A stretch of 64,000 nt of DNA, taken from positions 2,232,001 to 2,296,000 of the forward strand of contig JAHRBS010000003.1 of assembly GCA_024305745.1 (NCBI GenBank), read 5' to 3'. Every line of letters begins with the position of its first letter. Positions within the stretch are counted from its first letter, which is position 1. Under the pieces are notes generated by a model. That model was not told the DNA's origin. It ran no database searches and worked only from the letters and a program-made list of their open reading frames with translations. Origin of the DNA: Polyporus tsugae (taxonomy: Eukaryota; Basidiomycota; Agaricomycetes; Polyporales; Polyporaceae). A program made the position numbers and the translations under genes. This document shows, in pieces, positions 1 through 13,100 of this stretch.

Positions 1-867
1 GCACCTTTGCCGTCCGTACTAGACTCGAGACTTCGTAAAACGACCTCTTCGTCGTGGAAGTTCCACACCAGCTGCGGGTCGGACTTGCTGCCCTTGCTGA
101 ATGGGAAGTGCTCAAGCATGCTCTTCATCGTCTTCGGGCCGACGGTGATCACCGCCTCCAATGAAGGGTCAGACATGCTGGGCGATAAGGCGTCGGTCAT
201 GGGATTGAGAGAGAGGCGATGCGTCTTGACGATACCTGCGAAGGCAAACGCGAAACAGACTTCAGCACGCGCATATATGGACCGGACAAGGGGTGGAGAA
301 TTGGAAAGCCAAGTCGAGGGTGAGTAGAGTAGATACGTACCATGCTTGCAGTGTAAACGCACAGTCAATCTGCTCTCCAGCGAGTCACGCTCCTCGTCAT
401 CGTCGAGAGAAATGGTCTGAGTGGGACCGTCCGTGATCACGAACTCGCATTTCTCGCACGCCTTCTCGTTCGTCTTGTGCTTCAGGATCGACAGGAGATG
501 CTATATGCGCGTTCATGTCCCCTGTATTCACACACATTATCGCATTTTTTGCAACGACGCACCTTGGTAACAATCTGCCCAGACACATTCGGCAACTCCT
601 CGATCTCATCGCCCACCGGGCGCGACTCGACGCGATATCTGCTGAAGAACGACCTCGGGTACTTGAACCGCCCATACGCGGTCATAGCAGTGTTGGTCGA
701 GGAGAGCGCGAATGTTTCAGAAGTGGCGATAATGACGAGGTCGTCCCCGAACTTGGAGAGACATGTGAGGGCCCTAGTTAAGTCTGATGAGCATGAGCGA
801 CGGGCGTTGCAGAGGACGGTGCAAGAGACGCACGCTTGAGGCCTGTAGAGTCTAATGTGGCCTGCAT
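1..867 (-). CDS. RAD9: RAD9 checkpoint clamp subunit, N-terminal part (cut by window edge)
   Basis: Rad9 is one subunit of the 9-1-1 (Rad9-Hus1-Rad1) ring that loads at damaged DNA and activates checkpoint kinases in the nucleus. Four exons are visible: 834-867, 563-783, 341-500 and 1-235. They join in frame to about 216 residues starting at the ATG at 865-867. The spliced product has the family's N-terminal PCNA-like signature: L-T-C-L-S-K-F-G-D-D-L, then A-L-S-S-T-N-T-A, then Y-G-R-F-K-Y and F-F-S-R-Y. Exon 3 carries H-L-L-S-I-L-K-H and ends R-L-H-C-K-H, and exon 4 continues G-I-V-K-T-H-R-L. Introns are 50, 62 and 105 nt. The C-terminal phospho-tail lies outside the window. No internal stop is seen, so the gene is truncated only by the window edge. 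Confidence 0.93.
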
Positions 868-1379
868 GTCGCCGCCTTGGAGCGAACGAAGATGGTCTAT
901 GGGTCGCCTGGGACGTCGTCGAAGTCAAGATCAAAGGAGTCTTGTTTAGCCGCCCTCGACTGGCGCAAGGGTACGTCACGCGTCGCGACGCGTCGAGCTC
1001 CTTAAGCAAAGCGGCCATTTGATTCAACTATACATAATGTTATTACTGCTCCTTACACGACGACTTGGGATAGGTCTGCAGCGCCCACTACTACACCCCA
1101 GTTCGTTCAACTTCGTAGGGCAACAGTCCACGGACAGTGGTCGACCAGAATATGACCACGGTGAAGCGGTAAGTATTACATGTTCATGTTACTCTATTAC
1201 TGTATCTTGTTTGTCAATGGGACTCGGCACTCCACAGTGTTGAATTAACGAGTTGGCTGGATGCTCGGAGAGAGGCTGGCCCAATGATACCTGCGAAATG
1301 TCAAGCAAAAACGTTGACGTGAGTTCAGTTTTGTGTTCATTGAAACGCCAGGACGCACCAGTACATACCGCATTCAGCC
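868..1379. other. Intergenic: RAD9 5' flank and F-box gene 3' flank
   Basis: This 0.5-kb gap holds the upstream region of RAD9 (minus strand, start at 867) and the downstream flank of the next minus-strand gene. The short open frames here overlap each other on both strands and show no recognisable protein motif. I see no RNA gene or repeat. Confidence 0.6.
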
Positions 1380-3206
1380 CTACCACAACCCCGGGTAGGG
1401 GTCATCGTAGTCGGGATCATACATGTCCTCCTCAAACGGGTCATAGTTTTCTTCATCCGAATACTCGTCTTCATCTTCCTCCTCCTCGTCCTCCTCCTCG
1501 ATGTCCTCCACCCCATCCCACACCACGTCCGGCACGATCTCCCGCAGACGAACTACGTCCTCGTCGATGATGTTTCGGCATTCCGTGATGTGAACCTCTT
1601 GCACGGGGCACTTATGGTTACAGCGGAAGATCATGCAGTCGATGAGCTGGTCGAAATACTCCTCTTCCTCGCCGTAGTCGGGGCTAGCAAGGCGAGTATC
1701 GTAGAACTTGAGCACCTTCAGCTGCGGAAGCATGATCGATTGGGTACGTTTCTTCTTTCCGTGGCGCACGATAGTGGACAGAGCGTTAAGCATCGACTCC
1801 GAAGCGTGGCGCCGGACGATGATTTCGCGGAGGTTTGACATCGCGGAGAAAGTGTCCTTCCACTGCCAATCAGCGTACGCATCTACCACGAAGGTTTCGT
1901 TGTTGATGAACATCGAGGGTTCCTGGAAAAGGTGAACTTCGCTGGATCCCATTATGCGACCGGATAGCTGGAAGGTAAAAGAAGCTGGTTCGACAATGCG
2001 GAAGCTGTCGGTGAAGGTGACTTCCGTATTCCAGGCGTTGAGAGTCAGCTCTGGACTATAGTGTCCTGCAAGTTCTACAGTACGCCAGGGGTTCGAGCGA
2101 GCGAGGACGGCCTTGATGCCGAGAACGAGGTCATGAATGCCTGTTTCCTCGCGGCAGTTAAGCTGGAGCTCAATATCAGCTCCTAGGGATAGGCGGCGAA
2201 GGAAATTGGCGCAATCGATGGTAGGGCCATGGAGGCGGATATCGCGCAGGTGGGGAAATATGATGGCACGAGAAGGGGGCGGCAGAGGCGCCGAGCCGGG
2301 TGGGGTCGACGTCGGCGGGATAGCATTGGTGAGCTCGACGGTCTGCAGGCCCGTCATCGATTCGAGGGCCGAGAGCAACTGTTCAAACGTGCCCTTGATG
2401 CTCCCAGGGATGCCTTGGATAACGACTAGGCTTGTGAGGGTCGAGCACAGAAGGGGATTATCCCAGCGTATAGCAAGTTGGCGGATTTCGAGACGCCGAA
2501 GGCGCGGCAATTGACCATTGCATAGATTTTGCGGAATGAGGTCGGAGTTGTTCCAGGAATAACTGTCTCCACTCTCGGAGAGCGTGAGTGTGTGCAGCAT
2601 GTCGCCCGGTTCCGTGAGCTTTGCGCATAGCTCGTAGACGTGCGAAGAGGGGCCATTGATGAACAGCTCCCTCAAGCGAGGCATCTCTCCAGAGAAGACC
2701 GCTTCGAGAAACCTTTTTCGGTCTTCGCCGTACCCGAGGTGGCCTACAGCGACCGAAAGGGGAGCTTTCTTGGAGCGCGCGAGCAGTTGTTCTGCAACGG
2801 ATCGCTGGGTGACGGCGATGGAACTCCACAAGCGAGGCGTACTAAGCGCGACCTCTCTCCAAGCATGGCAAACGTGGGCAACCCGAACCCACTCCGGAAT
2901 ACCGCGGGGTAAACTGTAGTACGAGGGATGCCCCTTCTGGTTGGTGTAGCTTCGGAAGTAGTCTTGGGCAAAGCAGATAAAGATCTCCGATAGGAGCTCG
3001 CCAGGGAGACAAGAGATGGTCGTCATCGCGTTAAGGCGGCGCTTGAGCATGATGATTGATCTGGCGTGCTCCCCGATCTCTTCTTCGAGCTTTCTGCGTG
3101 CATTTGCCATGTCCGGATCCGGTGGCACGACCCTAGTTAAAGCTCTGGTTGGAAACACCGAAGAACCACTGGCATGAGAATGCTCACGATAGGAGGTTAT
3201 TGACAT
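1380..3206 (-). CDS. F-box/leucine-rich-repeat-like protein, intact
   Basis: This is an intronless 608-residue open frame. Near the N terminus (about residues 35-110) there is an alpha-helical segment A-N-A-R-R-K-L-E-E-E-I followed by an F-box, I-S-C-L-P-G-E-L-L-S-E-I-F, and then the C-H-A-W-R-E-V-A-L-S-T-P-R-L-W-S block that follows the F-box in Agaricomycete paralogues. The middle consists of irregular leucine-rich repeats. The end has the family block R-E-I-V-P-D-V-V-W-D-G followed by a strongly acidic, tyrosine-rich tail of about 45 residues. F-box proteins are substrate receptors of SCF ubiquitin ligases, but the substrate here is unknown. Two further copies and a relic lie elsewhere in the window. 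The start at 3206 was chosen because the region before the F-box aligns with the intact paralogue at 34455-36254. Confidence 0.88.
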   Translation of the reverse strand: MSITSYREHSHASGSSVFPTRALTRVVPPDPDMANARRKLEEEIGEHARSIIMLKRRLNAMTTISCLPGELLSEIFICFAQDYFRSYTNQKGHPSYYSLPRGIPEWVRVAHVCHAWREVALSTPRLWSSIAVTQRSVAEQLLARSKKAPLSVAVGHLGYGEDRKRFLEAVFSGEMPRLRELFINGPSSHVYELCAKLTEPGDMLHTLTLSESGDSYSWNNSDLIPQNLCNGQLPRLRRLEIRQLAIRWDNPLLCSTLTSLVVIQGIPGSIKGTFEQLLSALESMTGLQTVELTNAIPPTSTPPGSAPLPPPSRAIIFPHLRDIRLHGPTIDCANFLRRLSLGADIELQLNCREETGIHDLVLGIKAVLARSNPWRTVELAGHYSPELTLNAWNTEVTFTDSFRIVEPASFTFQLSGRIMGSSEVHLFQEPSMFINNETFVVDAYADWQWKDTFSAMSNLREIIVRRHASESMLNALSTIVRHGKKKRTQSIMLPQLKVLKFYDTRLASPDYGEEEEYFDQLIDCMIFRCNHKCPVQEVHITECRNIIDEDVVRLREIVPDVVWDGVEDIEEEDEEEEDEDEYSDEENYDPFEEDMYDPDYDDPYPGLW

Positions 3207-3810
3207 CCGTGGCTGACATTGTGGAACTTGGAAATGACCTGGGCAAGGAGGGATGATGTTAGCGAAAACTAACTTGGAAACGGAAATTGAATACGGCCGT
3301 GATACATACCCAGAAGAGTCAGTATAATATGGCAGTCAGAGCTCGCCTCAGGTTTGCTTTAAATTCGATACAGTACACTCTAAACGCAAGCAGGTCAATA
3401 TTCCTGCTGTTCTATATATCTGGCGAGGATGAACTTACCGGCGGCTCTGCTCACATAGGACTCGGAGGCGATCATGAAGGTACAAAGGCAAGCTGCCGCA
3501 GTCGCCCTGGATATACTTTAGCGCGCCTAAGATCTCATCGGGCGTCACTCACGTCGAATTGGCTGTTGACCGGTCTAACTTAAGTATTCTAATCCATCTT
3601 TACACAATCTACAGTACATCCAAATGCATGCCACGGACGTTCCTAGTCCAGGGTGCGGTCATACTTTGAAACACAATTTTCGTCGTCAGTATTATAGTGG
3701 TGGTGATCCAGCGGCAGCTGGAAGCCTATCCGAGTTGACAATTTCAGTTTGAATTTGCACATTGCAGTATCTCAACCGATAGTCTTGAGGCAAATTGGTC
3801 GGTCGCAACG
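3207..3810. other. Intergenic: between two F-box genes
   Basis: The stretch contains the upstream region of the intact F-box gene (start 3206) and the downstream flank of the broken one (stop at 3811). It is more AT-rich than its neighbours. No coding signal, RNA gene or repeat is evident. Confidence 0.55.
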
Positions 3811-5697
3811 TCAGATAAGCGTCGTTTCGAGAGCTCGAAGGAAGCTCACCTCCAAGTCAGGAACCATTTCCATTAGATTACTCATCTGCTCTTCCAAAGT
3901 GTCCCCTTCCAAGTCCCACCCGTCCCAGCCAACATCCGGAACGATCTCCGCCAGGAGATCGACATCTATCTCCGTCGCATGCTCACAGTTCCCGAGCTCG
4001 AGCGTCTCCAGGGCACAGCCGTGGTTGCAGCGCAAGATGGCCCAGTCCAGGAGCTTGTCGACAAACTCTTGCTCTACGTTGTCTGCGGGGCATCGGAAGA
4101 GGACGTTGATAAGCCGGAGGATGCGAAGCTCGGGCAACGGGACATGCAGCCTTCCAGACTCGTCCAGCTGCACGTCGCTGAGCGCCTCGAAGAAAGGGCC
4201 GAACGGATGGCCATGACATTCGAGAGACTGCAGTCTGGGGAGTCGCGCGAACAGGACCGCCCAATCCAAGTCGAAAGTATCATCGACGATGCTGAGGTAT
4301 TGCACGTGGGCGAACATGTTGCTAGAGTCTCGGAAGAGCGTCGCCACGGGCATCTCTTCATGATTACCGTACGAGGACGCCAGCCTGAGAAGGACCGGCG
4401 GAGGGCCTGAGAGGTCCGCGGTTCTGCAGCAGGTGACATGCCAAGTCTGGCAGAATAATTCGATGTGCACGGAAGACAAGGGTTCAGCGCGCCCAATATG
4501 CTGCGAGAGACGACGGGCGATGTCTACCACTCCAGCGGTGCCGATACGAGTGGTATCGCCGATGGACTCCCTAGCCTCCAATTTCACAGTCGAGGTCGGA
4601 ATTGGGGAAAGATGATTGAAGAGGTTGGCGGAGTCGACCATATTGCCGGCGAGACGCAGCGAGCGAAGGGAAGGAAAGGTGATATTGCGGGAGGGTGCCG
4701 GAGGGCTGGCGGTACCGAGGGGCAGCGGCGGAATGGCTTCCTCCAAGGACAAAACATTTAGTCCTGGTGCGATGTGGTATAATACGTCCAGGAGCTGTGG
4801 CATAGTGCCGATGAAAGGAGCGTCCTGCAACAGATAGGGTCGGTCGAGTACGCCACGAATGATGAGCGTGGTGAGTGAGGAGCACTTGAAGACGGGATCG
4901 TTCCAATTGACGGACAGTTTAAGAATCTCGAGGTGGCGGAGGCGAGGTGTCAGGCCATCTATCGGGATGACAGCGAATGAAGGAGTAGGGAAAATGAGTT
5001 CGAACTCGCGTTTGGCCGATGACGCCGAGAGGCGCAACAACTCCAAGGACTCCAGCGGCTCGCACAGCTTCGTGCAAACAGATTGGAGGTCAGATACCTT
5101 TCCTTCGAGACATAGCTCGCGAATCCTGTGAGATTCCGCCACTATCCCGCCCAGGATTGCGCAATCGATGCCTCTTTCGAAGGGCCAAAGGCGTGGCACA
5201 TAGCGAATCATTGACTTGTCCACCGGTCGCGCGATGATGTATAGCGGGGCATTCATCGAGCGTGCGACAAGTTTTGAGAATGCTTTGGAGCTATCCACGA
5301 AGATGTAACTCCAGAATGTGGAAGTGGAGAGTGCAACTGTGCGCTAGCGTTGGCAAACATGGGCCGGCACGATCCAGTGGGATTGAGAACGGAAGGCCGA
5401 ACTGCGGCGGACAGATTCGTAACAACTGGAGACGAAGTGGTCGAAAATCTCCGCCAGGAGCTCGTTGGGTAGTTGTCCGACATGGGTGTGCAGGTTAAGA
5501 CGAGTTTGATAGTCGCAAATGATACGGAGGATGAGCGCGCGTTCTGTGTGGAACTTCGCATGTGCCTTTGAATCAGGCCGCCTCCAGCGAACGTTGTGGT
5601 ACTCGTCCGACTCCGAGCCCGAGGGAAAGTCGAGCGATTGCGAGGATGAGTCCGATGAATCAGATATGGTGCGTAGGCTGTCCATAGACTCCGACAT
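3811..5697 (-). pseudogene. F-box/leucine-rich-repeat-like gene interrupted by one in-frame TAG
   Basis: The ATG at 5695-5697 opens a frame with a Ser-rich N terminus and an F-box (Q-L-P-N-E-L-L-A-E-I-F). The frame then meets TAG at 5344-5346, exactly in the block H-V-C-Q-R-[stop]-R-T-V-A-L-S-T-S-T-F-W-S. The paralogues have Trp at that point (C-H-A-W-R in one, C-R-S-W-R in the other). Reading continues in the same frame for another 511 codons to the stop at 3811, with leucine-rich segments and the family's terminal block A-E-I-V-P-D-V-G-W-D-G-W-D-L. TGG to TAG is a single-base change. Everything else looks intact, so this is either a very young pseudogene, a null allele, a readthrough or edited gene, or a sequencing error. 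No plausible intron removes only the stop. Length and layout otherwise match the two intact copies. Confidence 0.8.
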
Positions 5698-7111
5698 TGC
5701 GATGCTGATAGGTACAAACAACTAATTAGCATCGTGTTAGACGTGGCTTTTGGAATGCCACAAACTTCTTTTGCTGGATTAAAGCACTCCAGATCTATGC
5801 AGAGGGAAAAGTAGACAGTTCCTATGTCTGACTCTGACAATAAATAATAAAGCGGAGTGGCGTCATAACGTTATCCAGTCGCATCACAACTTAAGTCGTA
5901 CTGCTCACCTTCGGAAGGCCAGGGTTCCGTATCACGAGAATGGATGGACGCCAAGATAGAGAGGCGAAAAGGCCGGCGGAAGACTCGAGATAGCGGTCAA
6001 GAGGAGAGGTCTGGGCGTGAAGCGTCTGCGGAACCTAGAACTTATGAGCCGCGCGCTACATCCGGGATGAAAGCCACGTGGAGGACGGTATGAATGTACC
6101 GCTGCAAGTTCAAGTTTCCAATTAGATGGTCGCAAGATAGCGTGTGTGGAAAGGCATGTACGATGAGATGGAACCCATGCAATGCGAAGGCATCTGACCT
6201 ATCAGACCATCTTCCGCGAAGGCAGGCAAACATAAGCAGTCAGAGAACATCGAACGGTCCAAGTCAACAGTACTCACAAAGTATTCCGCTTCATGAATTA
6301 TTCCCAGAGCACGCGGCCTTCGTTATCATCGGACCTGCCATATTAGAAGTCTGAGTGGACGCAATCAAATGGACAATCCGTAGCCCTTGCCCAGGCTCCG
6401 GGTTTCTCCACCTCGACGTCCTGGCATGAACGTAGTTTCATCATTCCATGCGAGATGCTGTGGTCATGGTACGACCTGAGCCGGAGATGCTGGTGAAGTT
6501 TTACACTTTTTTCTCGGCGCGGAAACATAGAAATGCAGAGCCCGAGGGTTCGGTGGGATGTGAAGGTGCCCGGGTAGGAACCGGCGCCATTGGGATTACA
6601 GCACTTGATTTCTCGCTCGCAATAGGGTTTATCAGTCAACGAGAAAGCTGACGGAGGTTGCTTGCCATCTGACTGGGGCTCTTGCAATTTGCAGGTGGAT
6701 CACTCGGACGATCTCAGGTGTCCTGCTTAAGAAAATTTCGAGTCCGCTATAGTCGTATTTCGATATAGAAGTTGACCAACACACCTATTGGTAGTGAAGA
6801 TAATTCCTGCAATGACGGGTATGCGAAGAACGGTTCACCAAGAGTCCAACGATTCGTTGTGAGCGCTAAGCTCTTCAAATTTAAATTCGAAGGAGCGCCG
6901 GAGATCTACTGCCAAATAAGAACAAATAACGCGACAAGGAATGGGCGCCTATCTAAGGGACCGCGTTGTGGCTTAGACGCCTCGGGCTCATCGACCTCGA
7001 CTCCCTTCCCCCAGCAGGTTCACCAGTAACCTCTCCCCATCCTCCTGGCTCCCACTATGTGAGTTTCAAGCCGACATACACCCAGCATCACTAACGGACG
7101 TAATCTAGTAC
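5698..7111. promoter_or_regulatory. Divergent intergenic region before TEL1, with a 5'-UTR intron
   Basis: These 1.4 kb separate the broken F-box gene (minus) from TEL1 (plus). The short open frames are unconvincing. Just before TEL1, positions 7059-7108 look like a 5'-leader intron: donor GTGAGT, branch-like CTAAC at 7091, and acceptor CTAG. The TEL1 ATG follows four bases after the acceptor. Nothing else is recognised. Confidence 0.5.
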
Positions 7112-10100
7112 ATGTCGAGACAAGAGACCGGCAGCTTAAACAAGACTCTAGACAATCTTAAAAGCGATAGAGTCGTTGACCGGCAGCAAGGTTACAATGC
7201 CCTCCGTGCCACGTTCGACAGGGAGTCGGTTATCCTTCATTTTGACGGCGTAGGAGATGGTAGATCTTGGCTCGCTCTCTTCCAAGCCCTTTTCGAAGCC
7301 TTCGCGAAGGAGCTCAAGTCATGCGTCGCGAAGACGGGTGCCTTCCCTACGGACACCACTAGCCGCGAGTCCACGTCCGTCCGACGACTAGGTGAAGTCG
7401 CATCTCTCGTCCGCTGGTTGACCGAGCGTAGCCTTACGAGGCTCAACTACCGCGTCCTCAAATCTCTCCTTCACCATCTCACCCACGCCCTCGTGCATCG
7501 TGGAGAGCTGCTTGCACCAGTGGCTCTTCCGTACGCAAAAGCCATCAAGTCTATCCTCACCTACAAGCCACACCTTCACAATCTCAGGGATCCAGTGTGG
7601 CACGATCTGCTTGCCCTTGCGTTCAACGTTGTCGTGGGTCCTACACCGAAGCGCACCTTGTTTGAGCGCCTTGGTTCTGAAGATAGCGATGGGATGGATG
7701 TCGACTCGGACGATGAAGGGGGCATTGGCGATGGTGGAGCACTTTCATCTGCGGAGAGCACAGCAGGTCCGTCAACGCCCGGGATGAAGCGGCCTCGCCA
7801 AGACAGTCTTCCACCGCGGACTGCTCCCCGTCGCGGTACAGTACCTCGAAGCTCCCAACCTGTCTCCCTCGAACAAGTCGAATTTATGTCTATCATTGCT
7901 ATTCTCCTTCGCTCTCCAACCGCCCCCATTCTCGACGAACCGGTAGCGAAAGACCCTCAAACTCGCGAGGCGCAGTTGAAGAGGAAAGAGGAGGATCCCC
8001 ACATGTTTCCACGCCTTCTTCTGAACTATTTCTCTCATTTCCTGCGCATATACACTGGTGATACATCACTGCACCATGACTATCTCATCGCCCTCTCCGC
8101 TGCTCTATCCCACTTCACGCTGAATTGTCGGCAAGTCGTCAGCGTCTTCGCTAATGATAGCTGGCATTCCCTTGTGAACATGTGGGGAACGAAGAATCAA
8201 CGCATGAAGGAGGATCTTGTCGTTGTCTTCCGCCTCCTTTTCCCTCTGCTGACTGCAGAACCCTTAGAGGGTGAAGCAAGTGTGGACCCAACCGGTGCCC
8301 TCGCGTCCCTCTGGTCAGCATTAGACGGCGAAGCGCAAAGCCGTTGGGGAGTCCACAGCCTCTCCTTCGAATGCTTGCAGCTTCGTCTGCTACACGAGCA
8401 GGACCGTGAGAGCTGCAAACGGGCATTTTTCGCAGACACTTTCCAGTATGGTTGGCATTTTGACGGCGACCAGGCCCTCTCCTGGGCAACTCTCGAGCTA
8501 CAAGCGGACTGTGCGGAGAAGGTAGAGCTGTCTATAAATCGAAAAGACCTTTGGACTAACTCATATCCCCATAGTTGTATCTACGATCCGAGTCAACGTA
8601 CTCCAAGGCAACGCCATCGGGAAAGCGACTCAAACTGGAGAACCCTATCTTGTCTTTACTACAGTCCATCAGGTCGCAAGCTTCGCAGCAAGTGCGAACA
8701 CACCATCTTCAGGTTCTTCTCTTCTTCGTCGACCGACACTGGCATGCCTTGCACGATCAGCTACGTCGAGACATCGTCACGACATTGGTAGCGTTTGTCT
8801 CATTCGAGGACGCCATCATTCAATCTTGGACCTTTCTTTGTCTGGCCGCCATCGCGCATTCCGAATGCGCATCGGCACCGAGGTCCACCCCCGATTTGCC
8901 TCTCCCTAACGTCGCTGCCGTCTGGGATCCTATCTGGACCCATGCCATGCGCCGCGCCAACGTGCCCGCCGTCTCTCGAGCAGCGTGCCATGCCGCCCAC
9001 ACCCTCTTGACCTACTCCAAGCGCCTGCTCTCACCCCAACGCGTGCTGTTGGAGATAGAGTCCTTCGCTAAGGATCTAGACGTGCAGGGCCCAGCCTACC
9101 CCTACGACTCAGTGTGCGACTTCATGGTCCTCTGCCTCCGCGTTGCGAACTCAGACGTCCGGCTCTATCGCCTGCAGATGGAGGAGAAGGTGCTTTCGTG
9201 GCTCACGGAATCGTGGAGGATCGGCAGCGAGCGGCGGACATCCATGCCTCTCCACACCACTGCCCACGTTCATGCCTTGCTCGAGGGCATCGTCGGCGCG
9301 TCGAGGCGGGTCAAGCTGCAATGCAGGATGGTGCTTCCTCAGTGCCCCATCGTCGACGCCGTGATCGAGGAAACCCAGACGAAGGTCATCCGCGACTTCC
9401 AGTTACACGCCCGACTCCCTCCCTACCGCCGACCTCCACCCGCTTCCGAGTCCGGTGCTTCCTTTGATGGGTCTCAAGACGACGCCGGCAGGACATCGTT
9501 ACCCTTCGGCGACAGCACCGATCTGACTCCTCCGCGAGGCCGCGAAAGGAGGATCTCCGCATTTCTGTTGAAGTCTCTCGAGGAGCTTTCCGTTACTGTG
9601 GGCCAGCGTGGTCCCGGATATGGCTTCCCGACCGCGGAGAGGGTTCGCTCGTCTCTGGATCTCGCCGTCATCGCTCTCTGCTTTGAGGCGTCCCTCGTGA
9701 TGAACGGCACGCAGTCAAACCGACGCGTCCTCCAAGCAGCCTGCAAGTTTCTGGGCTCCATCGTCCCTCTTCTAACTGACACGCGGTGGAAGGCGGAGGA
9801 GCGGAGACTTATTCTAGACGCGCTTGACCCGTTGACGCGTGCAGACGAAGATGGCGTCGAGGACACGGACTGGGAGGCGCTGGTTCCACCTGGCGAGAGA
9901 ACTGGGATCAGGACGCAGGTTTTGAGGAAGCTCCTGTCGACGGCACGGGCGAAGCATTCCGACGCACCTCATCGTCGCGATTTGCAGCGGTTTGTCTTCC
10001 GAAGCGCTGATGTGGGTTCGATGCTTCTTTGTGCCTTACTTCGCGTTAGTGATCCGTCTTTTAGGTCCAAGACGCGTTCGTCGGGTTGCTCAATGCACTC

Positions 10101-13100
10101 CGCGATGTCTTGCGCCTGGCGGTGGGGCAAACCCTCGGCAGCGGCTCGCAGGCTATGGCTGCTGTGGACGAATCGGATGGCTTCGGGCCCGTTCGCGACG
10201 CGCATGCTGTCACATCCCTTTCTACCACCCGGAACGCGCAGCGGGACGAGGTCCACAATGGCCGGATCGTGGATTGTTGTGTGACGGTGTTGGCTGTGAT
10301 CCCGATCTTACAGTCATCGTCCGGAGAGCCCACCCGCGATCGAGCTTTAACCGATCTAGTTCTGAATTGCAAGCCGGATGAATTCCTGGCCCTCGGACCG
10401 GCCTATTGCGAGCAGGTTGGGCGGAGGACTCTCAATCTCAGCACTTCTACCCTGGGGGCGCTCATGAGCAAGCTGTTGGAGCTTTCCCAAGTGTACACCT
10501 ACCAAGGCAACGAGGAAACGTTCTTGTTGGTCGTGAACGCCTTGGACAGGACATCGCACGTCTGGATGGACCACACGGTGGCGGCCAGCGAAGCCGGAGA
10601 GAAAGTCAGGACCTTCTGCTGGGAGACGATTGACCGACTAACGCAAAGGAGTCAACGGTCTTGGCGGGTCACGGACGCCATCATCCGCTTTCTCGACAAG
10701 TACCTAACCAAGGATCCAAGCCAGGAGATCTGGGCGATGCCCGTTCAAAAGACCGACAGCCCTGACGAAGAGGAATTCCCGTCTGCTGTGCTTCCTACCT
10801 TGGGAAACGACGACGACATACGGATCCGGTTTCGCATCGCCGCGACAAGTCCTCGACTGCTGAACGTTGGCCGACTCGCCCAGCGTGATCTGATGTACGA
10901 CGTCTACCCAGAGATCCATCGGAATCTGTGTACTCAGCAGGAGAAGTGCGTTATTGCACGTTTGTTATTCCCGTGGTCTGGTGCTGATGCTGCGTCTTCT
11001 AGCTACGAAAGCATCCTCACCCGCCTCCTGTGCTTGAGCAACATCGTCATCTCTGATGCTTCAGTTCGGCGAGGTGCATACTGGCACTTGCTGGAGGTTG
11101 CGTTTTTTTCCACAATGTATATGCCCCACCTGAAAGCAGTGCTCTGGGGCATCGTGGAACGGATGGGTATCGAGACGCTCTCCGATCTGTTCAACTGCTA
11201 CGCCTCGCAATTCGCCTACTCTATCCGCCGTGGTGGCATCGATCTCCTCAAATTCACTCCCGAGCTCCTCGGCTACCGCGATCGTAGAGAGTGCGCTGAG
11301 GCAACGTTTCATTCCTTCACACCTACGAACCTACTAGCAGAGGGGGGCGCGGAGGAAATCGAGTACGGCAAGGAGCTGTTCGTGCGCCATTGTCAAGCGG
11401 TCCAGAAGACCGAACAAGCGGGTATAGACGAGTGTTTCGCTCAACTCGTTGCCTACGAGATCGTCTACTGGCTGGATCCTACCCCTAATCTACAGGTAGA
11501 GGCGCAACTTGACGATAGGCTTCGCGCGAAAACTCGTCATAGCGAGGCCGACCCTTCGTACAAGGACAGACTCAAACGTGACGCAGACGTCATCGTCATC
11601 GCCATTCTGAGGAGTTTCGGTGACCAGGACGTCTCTCCCAATGGCCCCATATCGGATGGTATGAAGAGTGCAACCAGCGAACAAACTGTGGAGGTATTCC
11701 AGTCCATTACTCGATATCGTTCTCTCGACACCGCAGAAGCCCACAAGCCAAATTTGCCGTTCTACTCCACCTCTGTCATCCTCCGCGCCTTAGCATGGTA
11801 TCGCAGCCGTGTGGAGCAGGTGGATGAACCATCCGTCACCTATCATGTGCTACACGAGCTCTTCGCCGAGATCGAAGCGTCCCCCCTCGTCAACGAACAG
11901 CTGCGCTTGTTCAATGCTGTCTCCCTCTGGATTGCATGCCATCATATCCACTTCGAGGATGAATGCCTCCTCCGTACCCTCACCCTGAGAGCTGCCACCA
12001 TGCTTGCCCAGATAGACCTTGCCCGTGGCGCACAGTCTCTATTGGAGTGGTGCTTTTCCATCTACAAAGCCTCCTCTACAAAAGCGGATTACCGTCTAGC
12101 CGACGTCCTCATCCGAATCAGCACCATCGCGCATGATTTTTCTCAATCACGGCTCGACGCGTCCGTGGCTAGTCTAGGCGCGGATCTCCTCACATGGGCC
12201 GAGAAGCAGGCGGATGTTCTGCGGGAGAGCAAGTACCTGAAGAAGCAGGTCGTTAGGGCGCTCGCTGCGTGGCCCCGCGAACTACCTGAACCTCTGCAGT
12301 CGGCATGCGAGGAGGTGCAGTTTTCCGACTTGACCTCCGTGCTTGTCGATCACGGCGTCTCGGCTAGCAAGTTCCGTCTGGTGCGGCGAATCCATGACCT
12401 GGCTGCACAACACGAGCCAGATGAATGCTTCAGCAAATCTGACTTCTGGCGGCTCAAAGGCTGCATCCCCCCAGAGAAGTACTTGGTCGACAGCGACATT
12501 GACGCGTTCACCTCCCTTCTCATGCTACACCACGGCCAAGTCGACAGCATCGGCAGTGACCAGTTCGAACGGGAGTCCGTTCGAGTGATACATGGGAAAT
12601 CTGCGATGACCTCTACTCCCAATCGCAAGGAGTTCCCTCCTTGTGTACCCGTCAATATGGCCCGTTCTGCCATCGTCCTATCATTACGCGCCATGTTAGA
12701 CTCTTCCTCCGCGACTCAAGTGCACGTTGCCTACAAGACGTTGCGGACACTTATGTCTGTTCCCTCCGAAGAGCCCTACATCAGCTCTTCCTGTTCGAAA
12801 GACGTTCGACAAGAGCTGAGGTACTTGGCAGAGTTTTCGAAGCCGCTCCCGGAAGTACCTACTCTAGATTTGCGTGGAACCCTGATGAACGACGCAATGT
12901 TGCAGCTGACAATGGACTTCGATACATGGATTGCGCGTCTCACGACCATCCTCTGCAATGTCCTGGGGTCTCGCGATCCGTTCTTCTCTACCTTGGCGCC
13001 GGTTTTGCAATCGAACCGCGGCTTCGCCGAAGAGGTGCTCCCTGTGCTCGTCCACTCCCTGCTTCAGGAAGAGCACCGCAAGCGCTCATCCGACATGCCC

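Noticed and set aside
5722..6700. Short ORFs on both strands upstream of TEL1
   Set aside because: They overlap each other, lack motifs and conserved splice context.
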